A program made the translations under genes and the position numbers. Source: a virus. From it: a stretch of DNA of 58,050 bases. A model generated the notes under the pieces. It saw only the letters and a list, made by a program, of their open reading frames with translations. It was not told the DNA's origin and did not search any database. Of the stretch, positions 50,111-57,864 are shown piece after piece. Location: positions 1 through 58,050 of IMG/VR virus record IMGVR_UViG_3300035670_000246. One strand, given 5' to 3'. Every line of letters starts with the position of its first letter. Position 1 is the stretch's first letter.

Positions 50111-50239
50111 TTGCCTGCCGCCGCAAGAGTGGTGCCGTTACTGCGTCACCGGGTCAGCCCCGTGCTCTCTTGCGCTTGTCGGTTGCGTTGGATTTATGGG
50201 CACCAACATCGCTTCGGCCAGCACAGGCACGGCAGGCAA
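50111..50239 (-). ncRNA. Candidate structured RNA between SSB gene and tRNA
   Basis: No gene is present. A 10-bp outer pair (50111-50120 with 50230-50239), an 8-bp inner pair (50122-50129 with 50167-50174), a GTTGG/CCAAC hairpin (187-191/203-207 of 50,000) and small CGGG/CCCG and GGTG/CACC hairpins fit a three-way junction. It could also be a double terminator. Confidence 0.4.
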
Positions 50240-50245
50240 AGTTGT

Positions 50246-50890
50246 TCAGATGTCGTCGTTGGAAGGCGACAGGTCGTCCTCGTCACCGAGGCCAGCGAAC
50301 TCCTTGTCAGCGTCCACCGGACCGGCACCAAACGCCTCGCCGTCCTTGTCGAACATCACCGCTCGCAGCTCGGCGCAGACGCGTTTGCCGAAGTCGTTGT
50401 CCATCGGCCACAGGCGAACGGACGCGTTCACGTAACAGCCGCTGTACGGACTCTCGGAGGTGCCCGGGCCGACATCGACACGCTTGCGGTTGACCACCTT
50501 GGGCTTGCGGTCGGCCTTGGCGCTGGAACTGATGAACATCACGTCGGGGCCGTAGCCATCCTTGCCGTCGAGGTCCTCGCCGTCACGGAAACAGATGCCA
50601 CTGAGCACCACGGTGCCGCTGTCACCCTGTTGCAGAACTTCGTTGGTGCCTTTGACTTTGACGGTTTTGCCTTTCCACTTGTCCATCCCGGACACGACGC
50701 GCCGGATGGCCTGCTTGATGATCTTCACCTGCGGGTCGTCCTTGCGCAGGATGAAGTTGGCGGAGTAGGACTCCTTGCTGCTGCCGTCGTCACCTTTGTT
50801 GGTGCGCGGCTTGTAGATGCTTTCGTAGCTGAGGCGGACGCCTTTGAGCACGACGATGTTCTGGTCCTGCGGTTTCTTCTGGTCACTCAT
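50246..50890 (-). CDS. ssDNA-binding protein (DUF2815)
   Basis: 214 residues. VVLKGVRLSYESIYKPR, SYSANFILRKDDPQ, VMFISSSAKADRKPKVVNRK and an acidic C-terminal tail (GDEDDLSPSNDDI) match the DUF2815 phage SSB. The acidic tail suggests it recruits partners. It lies in the replication block with DUF2800 upstream. Confidence 0.85.
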   Translation of the reverse strand: MSDQKKPQDQNIVVLKGVRLSYESIYKPRTNKGDDGSSKESYSANFILRKDDPQVKIIKQAIRRVVSGMDKWKGKTVKVKGTNEVLQQGDSGTVVLSGICFRDGEDLDGKDGYGPDVMFISSSAKADRKPKVVNRKRVDVGPGTSESPYSGCYVNASVRLWPMDNDFGKRVCAELRAVMFDKDGEAFGAGPVDADKEFAGLGDEDDLSPSNDDI

Positions 50891-50954
50891 GGTGTTGTCT
50901 GGTTTCTCGGTTTCTCGGTTTCGACGCCCCGGGGTGGAGCGTTCGGAAAGTGTT

Positions 50955-52166
50955 TCACACAAACTCGTCGGTGTCAACCATATCATCGAAATCTTTCGAC
51001 GCGTCATCGACGTGCGCGGGACGTGGATCGTTCTCGGGCACCACGATGGGTGAGCCGGGTGGCTTGACCATGAGCTGGTTCATCTCGATGATCTTCGGAC
51101 CCTTCTTGCCTTTGGTCGCCTTCTCGGCCTGGGCTGGCGAGATGATGTCCACGGAGTGAATCTCATCCCACGAGAGGCCCAACCCGGTGAGCACCTTCTC
51201 AGCGGCGGACTCGTCCGTCCAGCGACGGTGCCCACCCTTGGACAGCACGACCTTGAGGCCCTTCATCGGTTTGCCGGACAGCGCCATGCCCTGCACGTGT
51301 TCACGGATCACCTTGATGAGTTCCTCAACCTTGTCGAGGGTCGGGTATAGCTCCGCCAGCCGGTCGTTGCTGAATGACGTGATCTCCGGCACCTCTGCCT
51401 GTTGCGTGAACGTGGGAACAATCTCGTCGAAGTCGCTCAGCATGGAGCGGTTGTACGCCTCGCACTTGGCCTGGGCACGGCAGAACTTGCAGATTTTCTC
51501 ACTGGCTTTGAACACCAGCGTCGGGGCCTCACCCAGAATGTCCTTGGCCGCCTGGGTCACGTAACGGTCGGTGAACTCGCGCAACTCTTTCCACGTGACG
51601 CTCCACGTCACTGTTTCGTTAGGCAGGCGAGGCTGGAAGATGGTCATGGTGACCTTGGTGTCGTCTCGTGCCTCCCAGAGGACCGGGTCAATGAGGCCGG
51701 ACTCAATCAGGCTGCGGGCATAGATCGCCATCTGGCGGTTCTCGGTGGACTCAACCTCACCGTAGCCGAACTTGTAGTCCACCAGATGCAGTCCGCGACG
51801 ATTGATGCACCAGAAATCCACGGTCCCTTTCTCAGTGGGCAGGTAGTAAAGAGGGATACGCGACTCGATGCCGACAGCAACAATCTGGCTCTTGTGCCCC
51901 ATGACCTCGGTGCAGAAGTCGTGGTAACCGCGTCCATGCTCCAGCATTTCCCGGGTGGCGTTTGCCGGGGGCCTTTCACCCTTGAGCATCGCCTCACAGA
52001 CGGAGTGGGCCAGGGTGCCTTCAATGGCAGCCTTGCCAACACGTTCGGGAGGAAGTTCTCCTGCGGCGTCGAGCTGGCGGATGTATCCGAGGGCGGCTGT
52101 GCATTCGGTCCAGGTGTGGGCTTTGGACGGCGAAAGACGTGAGTGGGCTGGGGCGGAATCGGTCAT
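50955..52166 (-). CDS. Cas4/RecB-like exonuclease (DUF2800)
   Basis: 403 residues. EGTLAHSVCEAMLKGE, TVDFWCINRRGLHLVDYKFG and ICKFCRAQAKCEAY (Fe-S cysteines) fit the DUF2800 PD-(D/E)XK exonuclease used in phage recombination. Followed by SSB 64 bases later. Confidence 0.85.
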   Translation of the reverse strand: MTDSAPAHSRLSPSKAHTWTECTAALGYIRQLDAAGELPPERVGKAAIEGTLAHSVCEAMLKGERPPANATREMLEHGRGYHDFCTEVMGHKSQIVAVGIESRIPLYYLPTEKGTVDFWCINRRGLHLVDYKFGYGEVESTENRQMAIYARSLIESGLIDPVLWEARDDTKVTMTIFQPRLPNETVTWSVTWKELREFTDRYVTQAAKDILGEAPTLVFKASEKICKFCRAQAKCEAYNRSMLSDFDEIVPTFTQQAEVPEITSFSNDRLAELYPTLDKVEELIKVIREHVQGMALSGKPMKGLKVVLSKGGHRRWTDESAAEKVLTGLGLSWDEIHSVDIISPAQAEKATKGKKGPKIIEMNQLMVKPPGSPIVVPENDPRPAHVDDASKDFDDMVDTDEFV

Positions 52167-52180
52167 ACCTTAAAACCTCG

Positions 52181-52543
52181 TTATCCGAGTCCCAAGAGTC
52201 GGCGCTCGTAAGGGCTGAGTTTTTCCAACGCTGCTTGCCGGTCAGCCTTGGATTTTTGAGACTGCATTTCTGCCTCCAATCGTTTTGCGTCTGCCTCCTG
52301 GTGGTCCCGCCACCACATCTGCATTTCCAGACTGTACTTCGTCACGTCCTCGTTTTGAAGTTTTGCGCACAGCTCTGAAACAAGGGAGTCTCCGTCCAGT
52401 CCTTTGTTGTACACCGCAGGATGGTACCCCCGCCAGTGCTCTCTGTTTATGGGTTTTCCTCGGAGTTCGTCAAGAAGGCAAGCCACTTGTGAAAGGGCTA
52501 TTTCTTTTCCTGAAGCGTCCATGTAGTCTGAGTTGCAGGGCAT
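52181..52543 (-). CDS. Hypothetical protein
   Basis: 120 residues from MPCNSDYMDASGKEIALSQV. Charged, mostly helical, ending in KLSPYERRLLGLG. Not recognised. It starts after a GC hairpin and precedes the DUF2800 gene. Confidence 0.5.
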   Translation of the reverse strand: MPCNSDYMDASGKEIALSQVACLLDELRGKPINREHWRGYHPAVYNKGLDGDSLVSELCAKLQNEDVTKYSLEMQMWWRDHQEADAKRLEAEMQSQKSKADRQAALEKLSPYERRLLGLG

Positions 52544-52560
52544 ATCGTTAGTAGAGATGT

Positions 52561-52589
52561 GGCCCCACGGCATCGGCTGCCGTGGGGCC
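52561..52589 (-). terminator. 11-bp GC hairpin between replication genes
   Basis: GGCCCCACGGC (52561-52571) pairs with GCCGTGGGGCC (52579-52589) with a 7-base loop. No U tract. Attenuator or RNA stabiliser within the operon. Confidence 0.5.
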
Positions 52590-52597
52590 GGGGTTGA

Positions 52598-53341
52598 TCA
52601 GATGTCGTCAGATTCCTTTTTGCGCGTGTCGGTCGCGCCGAGCTTCTGAAGACCTTTCAGGAGGGCCGGATAGTACTGAGGGTCACACTCAGCCGTGGAC
52701 GGGGCACTGCCGCATTTGTCCTTGAGGAACTTCTTGATACGCTCGCGCTTTTCCTGGGCGTCCGGCATGGACCGGATGGACTCCACGTGGGCCTTGATGT
52801 CCTCGAATGTGATGCCGTGATCTGCGGGAGAAGCAGGAGCGGCGGTAGCGGCGGGGGCAGCGGGGGTTTCTGGGGCAGCGGGGGACGCTGCGGGAGGCTC
52901 AGCGGAAGTTTCGTCAACCTCGGTGGTTGCTGGTTCCACGGCGGGTTCGCCCACCGGAGCAGAGGCCTTGGGTTTCTTTTTGGGCGCGGGCTCGGGGGTC
53001 TGCGCGGGTGCTGTCGGCACCGGGACGTTGCCAAGAGCCGTAGCGAGGCTGTTGATGGCGGCGACGATGGGGTCGATGAGTTCGGCACGAATGGCCTTGA
53101 GGAGTTCAGTCATGGTGTTGTTCGTTGTGTGTTTGTGGTTTTCTACTGGAGGCGTGATGTCTCCGTCGAAAGTGATGGGCAGCCCTTGTCGCACGCACCC
53201 ACGTGCGTGGTCAAGCAAGGGTTGCAGGTCAGGGTTCTGGCAGGCGAGATGTTCCAGCGAATCTCGTTCCCGCTCATCGTGCAAGGTGGTGCCGTGCCAG
53301 TTGTGGCGTTGGAGCCAGTATTTGTAGCGATCAGCGGTCAT
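52598..53341 (-). CDS. Accessory replication protein
   Basis: 247 residues, starting at the ATG overlapping the primase stop. The N-terminal segment YWLQRHNWHGTTLHDERERD is followed by an Ala/Pro-rich linker (100-170) and a C-terminal domain FEDIKAHVESIRSMPDAQEK reading to ALLKGLQKLGAT, a pattern seen in proteins linked to phage recombination or annealing. Alternatively a second start (MTELLKAIRAEL) gives a shorter form. Confidence 0.5.
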   Translation of the reverse strand: MTADRYKYWLQRHNWHGTTLHDERERDSLEHLACQNPDLQPLLDHARGCVRQGLPITFDGDITPPVENHKHTTNNTMTELLKAIRAELIDPIVAAINSLATALGNVPVPTAPAQTPEPAPKKKPKASAPVGEPAVEPATTEVDETSAEPPAASPAAPETPAAPAATAAPASPADHGITFEDIKAHVESIRSMPDAQEKRERIKKFLKDKCGSAPSTAECDPQYYPALLKGLQKLGATDTRKKESDDI

Positions 53342-55968
53342 ACCCATTCCTCCTCACCAAGGCTCGCACGTTGTCGCAGAACGTCAAGTGGTTTGTCAGT
53401 TTTTAGTAGGTCTTTGCGCACCCATACCTGTTGGCGTGCCCCGGCGATGACGGGTCTGCCTTCGAGCCTGGAGAACCCCGCGTCGTGCAGCACGGTGGAG
53501 AGGTACTGCGGGTTGACGTGCTGCATGCCCTCCATCTGCAACTGTGTCACCAGCGGGCCTGCGCACAAGATGTCCTGACGCACCAGCGGGTTGTCGCCGT
53601 CCTCCCAGATCATGCGCAGGAAGCTCATCAGCTCGTTGCTGGTGTCCTCGACCATCTCGTGCAGATACTTGGTGACCGGGGCCTGCCCGTTGCTGCTGAA
53701 CGCATCGGAGATCGTGCGGTTCTCCAGGTAGTGGCGCAGGCCTCCTTGCAGACAGTCGAACATGTACACCAGATTGGTGAAGTAGTCGGGGTTGCGGCGG
53801 GTGAGTTCCTCGACCTGCGCCTTTTTCTGCAACGCGCTCTTGAGCACGAAGTAGCGGCGGCTCTCCTCGGTGACCGCGAGGGCGTCATGGTAGTTGGAAA
53901 ACACCATGTAGTTGGTCACGTTGCGACGGGTGACCGTGGCCTTGTTACGTTCGTTGATGGCGATGTAGTCGTTCGAGATGGGCTCCTTGAGGATGTTCAT
54001 CAGGTCGTGCCTGTTGGTGCCTGCCACGCGGATTTCCTCGATGGCGATGAACTGGCTGCCTACAGCCCACTCTGTCCACCCTTTCTTGATCGTCGAGTTG
54101 TTGATGATGCGGGCGTTGTCGTTGCCCAGCACGGCACGCATGACTTGCGCGAGAATGGTCTTGCCGCAACCTTCAGCTCCTTGCAGAAACAAAGCCCACC
54201 TGATCTTGAGGCCCGGGTGCTGCACGTTGAACGCCATCCAGTCGAGCACGACCCGGCGATACTCTGGTTCTGCGATCAGGTTGCACAGGTGGTCGAGCAG
54301 CGTGTCCTCCGCCTGCGCGGCCTGATCCTTGTCTGCGGTCTTGTAGCTGCGGCGGTAAGTGTTGACGAAGATGCGCCGGTCACGTTCGTACACAATCTCC
54401 TCCGGCTCGGAGGGGTCGTAGTCATAGTCGTCCACCGTGGGGCATTTCAGGTGGTTGAGCACAAACTTCGACGGCAGGAAGATCGGCGTGTTCAGCGTGG
54501 CCTGATTGACCTCCTTGTCCGCCTTCATGAGATCCTCGGCAGTCGGCAGAAGTTCGCGGCTGTACACGTTGTCAAACTCCGGGATGCCGTAGAACTGCCG
54601 CGTGGCCTGCCGGAAGAACCGGTTGTCAGCCACCACGTAAACCAGACCCCGCCCCCACTTCGGAGTGACCACGTCGATGTCCTTGCTCTTCTGCTGGTTG
54701 ATGAACTCGCGGTGGCGCTTCAAGTCCTTGCGCAAGGCCTGGATCGTCGGTTTCGATCCGAAGCGTTCACGTGAGGCCTGCATCAATGTTTGCAGCAGCG
54801 AGTCCTCCTCGGCGTGGTTGAGCAACGGGGCGGCGGCGGCGATGCGCTTGACCCCTTCCCCGATGAGCTGGGTGTAGGTCGAGCACTCAAACATCATCCA
54901 CTTGCTGACCGTCTGATAGCTCTCCTCCTTGATCTTGCTGCCGTCCCAGCCGTGCTCGTTGGCACGTTTGAGCAAGGTGCGGATAGTGACCGGGGCGCGG
55001 CCCTTCGGCTGGTCGGTGATCGACTTCCACTTGGCCGCCGTGTCCGCCTTGCCGATGTATTTTGCCCCGGTCGCGGACCACTTGTCAAAGAGCTGGTAAG
55101 CCTCGAACTCCTGGTCCTCGAACTGATGCCTCAGCGCCATTGCCACGTCGAGCCACTCGGCATAGGAGCAATCCGAAGAAAGCACGTCAATCGCCTCCTC
55201 CGCAATCTCCAGCGTGATGCCCGGGATGGGGGACTGGTAGAAACGCAGGAAGTCCTCGACCGAGTCGCCTGCGCCCCGGGGGCGCGTGGCGTCCTTGCGG
55301 GTGCCGCTGACCATGCCCGGCAGCGTGTCGAGGTCCTTGGCGATGTCGTCCTCAGTGAAGGCACACCCTTCTGTGAGCGAGGTGACCAGCATGGGGTGGT
55401 CAAGGTCCGGGTCCTGCCCCGCGAACATCGTGGGACGGAACATCGGCTGCACTGCCACCACCGACTCACGGGTGACGTGTGTCAGCCCGAGCTTCTGCGC
55501 CAGCGTGAGCACCGCATCCGGGTATTTTTCCACCGGGATGGCGTCAGCCTCCACCATGACCCGCAGACGCGGCTTCTCAGGCCGGTGGCTGGCGGTTGTC
55601 CAGACGGCAAAGTTGAACCGCCCCAGACGGTCCCGCAAAACGGAGGGGTCAGCGACGAAGGGAGCCGCAGGACAGGTGCCGTCCGGCAGCTCGTCGATGT
55701 CGAGGAAGAGCAGGTTGCACTCCCCGGCATGCTCCAGCTTTCGACCTTCGGTCCACGGTGACTCCGGGAAGGTGGCAGCCACCACGTAGCTTACCCGCTT
55801 GGCCTCGTCACGTTCGCGTTTGGTCTCCAACGCCCAGAACTCGTCATACGTGATCGACAAAGGCACCGGCATGTCCATGACCTGCTTGACCAGCGCCACG
55901 AAGGTGCGGGCGTCGGCTAGCTTGAGGGTCCTGGACTCGACAGACTGACCGGTGAAGTAGCGGGGCAT
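53338..55968 (-). CDS. Primase-helicase (PriCT_2/SF3 type)
   Basis: 876 residues. Early LLFLDIDELPDG carries the DxD of a primase-like domain near 90, a PriCT_2 region includes YAEWLDVAMALRHQFE, and the helicase has GAEGCGKT (about 600), LKEPISNDYIAIN and IAIEEIRVAG (Walker B). Such fused proteins start replication by unwinding and priming DNA. Last partner of the XRE regulator upstream. Confidence 0.85.
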   Translation of the reverse strand: MPRYFTGQSVESRTLKLADARTFVALVKQVMDMPVPLSITYDEFWALETKRERDEAKRVSYVVAATFPESPWTEGRKLEHAGECNLLFLDIDELPDGTCPAAPFVADPSVLRDRLGRFNFAVWTTASHRPEKPRLRVMVEADAIPVEKYPDAVLTLAQKLGLTHVTRESVVAVQPMFRPTMFAGQDPDLDHPMLVTSLTEGCAFTEDDIAKDLDTLPGMVSGTRKDATRPRGAGDSVEDFLRFYQSPIPGITLEIAEEAIDVLSSDCSYAEWLDVAMALRHQFEDQEFEAYQLFDKWSATGAKYIGKADTAAKWKSITDQPKGRAPVTIRTLLKRANEHGWDGSKIKEESYQTVSKWMMFECSTYTQLIGEGVKRIAAAAPLLNHAEEDSLLQTLMQASRERFGSKPTIQALRKDLKRHREFINQQKSKDIDVVTPKWGRGLVYVVADNRFFRQATRQFYGIPEFDNVYSRELLPTAEDLMKADKEVNQATLNTPIFLPSKFVLNHLKCPTVDDYDYDPSEPEEIVYERDRRIFVNTYRRSYKTADKDQAAQAEDTLLDHLCNLIAEPEYRRVVLDWMAFNVQHPGLKIRWALFLQGAEGCGKTILAQVMRAVLGNDNARIINNSTIKKGWTEWAVGSQFIAIEEIRVAGTNRHDLMNILKEPISNDYIAINERNKATVTRRNVTNYMVFSNYHDALAVTEESRRYFVLKSALQKKAQVEELTRRNPDYFTNLVYMFDCLQGGLRHYLENRTISDAFSSNGQAPVTKYLHEMVEDTSNELMSFLRMIWEDGDNPLVRQDILCAGPLVTQLQMEGMQHVNPQYLSTVLHDAGFSRLEGRPVIAGARQQVWVRKDLLKTDKPLDVLRQRASLGEEEWV

Positions 55969-55974
55969 AAAAAG

Positions 55975-56166
55975 TCAGAGGAGCTCAGTGAGTTTGATTT
56001 TCAGCGCGTCCGCCAGTTTGCGCAGCGTCTGGACGCACGGGTTGGTCTGCGACCCCGTTTCGATCATGGAGATGGTCCCGACTGACACGCCCGCACGGAC
56101 GCTCAGCTCAGGGATGGTGAGACCTGCGTCCGTGCGGGCCTTCAGGAGTCTGGCACCTGTGGTCAC
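55975..56166 (-). CDS. XRE-family HTH regulator
   Basis: 63 residues from a GTG overlapping the previous stop. It is almost purely a Cro/CI helix-turn-helix (LLKARTDAGLTIPELSVRAG, then GTISMIETGSQTNP). May control the replication operon. No lysogeny genes were seen. Confidence 0.8.
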   Translation of the reverse strand: MTTGARLLKARTDAGLTIPELSVRAGVSVGTISMIETGSQTNPCVQTLRKLADALKIKLTELL

Positions 56167-56324
56167 GGCCTCGTCTTGCGGTGTTGCTCGGCTGCGAGGT
56201 CGTAGCCCTGTTTGTAGCCTCGGCGGTAGGCCCGTGCCTTCTCCTCAAGCTCGTAGCGCCGGTAGGCCGAGTACAAGATGAGGGCGATGCCTAGGCCGCA
56301 GATGAATCCGATGGTGAAGTCCAT
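56163..56324 (-). CDS. Tiny membrane protein
   Basis: 53 residues. A span FTIGFICGLGIALILYSAY is followed by a basic tail (RRYELEEKARAYRRGYK). It overlaps the XRE gene by a GTGA and is the first gene after the replication promoter. Function unknown; perhaps a regulator partner or anchoring protein. Confidence 0.6.
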   Translation of the reverse strand: MDFTIGFICGLGIALILYSAYRRYELEEKARAYRRGYKQGYDLAAEQHRKTRP

Positions 56325-56335
56325 GTTGGTTTTTC

Positions 56336-56365
56336 AGTATATTGAAAGGACGGGCAAAAGGTCAA
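56336..56365 (-). promoter_or_regulatory. Strong promoter of replication operon
   Basis: TTGACC (56365-56360), 18-base spacer and TATACT (56341-56336), with the ATG at 56324. Both hexamers differ from consensus at one base. The leader would be about five bases. Confidence 0.7.
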
Positions 56366-56377
56366 AGGTTGTTTTCA

Positions 56378-56755
56378 TCAAACGAAATCCTCTTCGACTT
56401 CCGGCTCTTGAACTGCTGGCGGCTGCGACGGCACGGCCCCCGGCTGGCGGTTATGAAACGAGAACGCCACGTAGCCGTGATCCGTGACCCACTCGCACAG
56501 CGCGACCGAGTAGGCTGCGGTCAGCGTGCCAATCGCCTTCAGCGCCACGGTGTAGGGGATGGTGCAAATGAAGACGTACTCCAGGTCGTCCGGATTGCCG
56601 AAGTTGCGCAGGGTGAGCTGCGGCAGCAAGGCGTGAACTTTTTCCGCGTCGCCCAGGAACGCCGTGAGGCCGTCGCCCTCCGTCAGGAGGCAGATGTCGG
56701 CTCTTGGGCAGCAGGACCGCAGGGAGGCGTGTTTGCGTTGGATAAGGGATGTCAT
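56378..56755 (-). CDS. Stand-alone MutS-I-like domain protein
   Basis: 125 residues. DAEKVHALLPQLTLRN, VFICTIPYTVALKAIGTLTA and YSVALCEWV follow the MutS N-terminal DNA-lesion-binding domain pattern (CGVPYHA and GYKVAICEQ in the family). Such single-domain forms exist in phages. It may bind mismatched or modified DNA. The tail is Pro/Glu-rich. Confidence 0.55.
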   Translation of the reverse strand: MTSLIQRKHASLRSCCPRADICLLTEGDGLTAFLGDAEKVHALLPQLTLRNFGNPDDLEYVFICTIPYTVALKAIGTLTAAYSVALCEWVTDHGYVAFSFHNRQPGAVPSQPPAVQEPEVEEDFV

Positions 56756-56813
56756 TGGTTTTAGAAAAGCAAGTTGCTATGCTAACCGCTGGTCAGCAGA
56801 ATCGGAGTTCGGG

Positions 56814-57077
56814 CTACCATCCGCCACATTGCCATTCGAGAGCTTCGGCAGAAATTGTGTGAGGGTGTCCGCTGTCCGGCTCGCCGGGGAAAATATGGAT
56901 GCAGCAGCCAGTGCCCTCTCCAGAGATAAATCCCTCGGCGTGTGCCCAGCCTCCGCCGCGGGCAATGTCCAAGGCGTCTTCGAGTGCTTTAGCTGCCTTA
57001 TCCAGCTTCGCCTGCACGCGAGACCGAACACGGCGCGGCAGATCAACCGCTCGTAGGCTATCAGTCGTGTTTTTCAT
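56814..57077 (-). CDS. Hypothetical protein
   Basis: 87 residues. Basic helical start (PRRVRSRVQAKLDKAAKALE) and a His/Gly-rich end (GWAHAEGFISGEGTGCC). Its start overlaps the preceding stop, which favours it over the overlapping frame at 56777-57046. Not recognised. Confidence 0.55.
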   Translation of the reverse strand: MKNTTDSLRAVDLPRRVRSRVQAKLDKAAKALEDALDIARGGGWAHAEGFISGEGTGCCIHIFPGEPDSGHPHTISAEALEWQCGGW

Positions 57078-57535
57078 TGCGTGTTCCTCGCGGTGTCTGC
57101 GCTTGAGGCGTTCTGCGACTCGCGAGAGTCAGTCGTGATTCGCGGCATTACGGAAAGGTCCACTTTACATCCGTGCTCCATGTAGAGGTTCCACGCCATT
57201 CTACCATGAGGTTTGAGCGCGCAGTCGAACGGTCCGCGAGGATCGCCTATTCTCTCATGCTCGCCTTTCACCATCTGGTCGATATCCTTTTCAGTCGCCC
57301 AGCTTGCACAATCACGTTTGAGCAGTCCTCGGTAATCCACGGCTCCGATATGCCGCAGCAGATCTTGCATCAGCTTCTCAGGCTCGCAGGCATTTTCCGT
57401 CCACGGCACGGCGATCAAATCGCAGTCAGTGGTTACTGTGCCGTGGATTGCAAGCGCGTAGCCGTTGGCGCGAGCTGTATCACACAGCGCAGCGTATAGG
57501 CAGGCAAAGAATGGTGCGTGAGTCGAAGGTTTCAT
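57074..57535 (-). CDS. Conserved phage protein, nucleotidyltransferase-like
   Basis: 153 residues. ALAIHGTVTTDCDLIAVPWT, then KPHGRMAWNLYMEHGCKVDL with SVMPR are characteristic of a conserved phage family of unknown function that has a nucleotidyltransferase-like look. Coupled to both neighbours. Confidence 0.7.
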   Translation of the reverse strand: MKPSTHAPFFACLYAALCDTARANGYALAIHGTVTTDCDLIAVPWTENACEPEKLMQDLLRHIGAVDYRGLLKRDCASWATEKDIDQMVKGEHERIGDPRGPFDCALKPHGRMAWNLYMEHGCKVDLSVMPRITTDSRESQNASSADTARNTQ

Positions 57536-57834
57536 GATCGTGAGTTTTGGGCAACCGTCGCAGAACCAGCGGCTGGAGGATCAACCTCGCTAAGGCTCGG
57601 TGCCTCAGCCTTTTTGTTCGCGTATTCATCAATTTCAGCTTTCAGTTCTCTGCGGGTTCTGGCGCTAAAGTCAGCTTCTCCCGTCTTGAGATTTTCCGCC
57701 TGCCACCAAACGCAACGGTCGGGCGGATAGTAGCCGTGATTAACGAGCCGGTATCCACGATAAAGCCTCCCGCGAACCAGTCGCTCGACCGCAACGGAGT
57801 CCCGTTGCTCGTCTGTTGTGGATTCGTTAGCCAT
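57532..57834 (-). CDS. Hypothetical protein
   Basis: 100 residues. Contains GRLYRGYRLVNHGYYPPDRC and a helical Glu/Lys region. Not recognised; coupled to the next gene. Confidence 0.5.
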   Translation of the reverse strand: MANESTTDEQRDSVAVERLVRGRLYRGYRLVNHGYYPPDRCVWWQAENLKTGEADFSARTRRELKAEIDEYANKKAEAPSLSEVDPPAAGSATVAQNSRS

Positions 57835-57864
57835 TGGTCGGGCCTCCGTGGGTCAGCTTGTCGT

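Noticed and set aside
49655-51067. 470-codon plus-strand ORF across polymerase, tRNA and SSB genes
   Set aside because: It runs antisense through several well-supported minus-strand genes and the tRNA; composition is that of a shadow frame.
53431-54774. 447-codon plus-strand ORF
   Set aside because: Antisense of the primase-helicase, whose motifs are clear; no independent support.
56777-57046. 89-codon minus-strand ORF overlapping 56814-57077
   Set aside because: The other frame has an ATGA overlap with the upstream gene and better composition.
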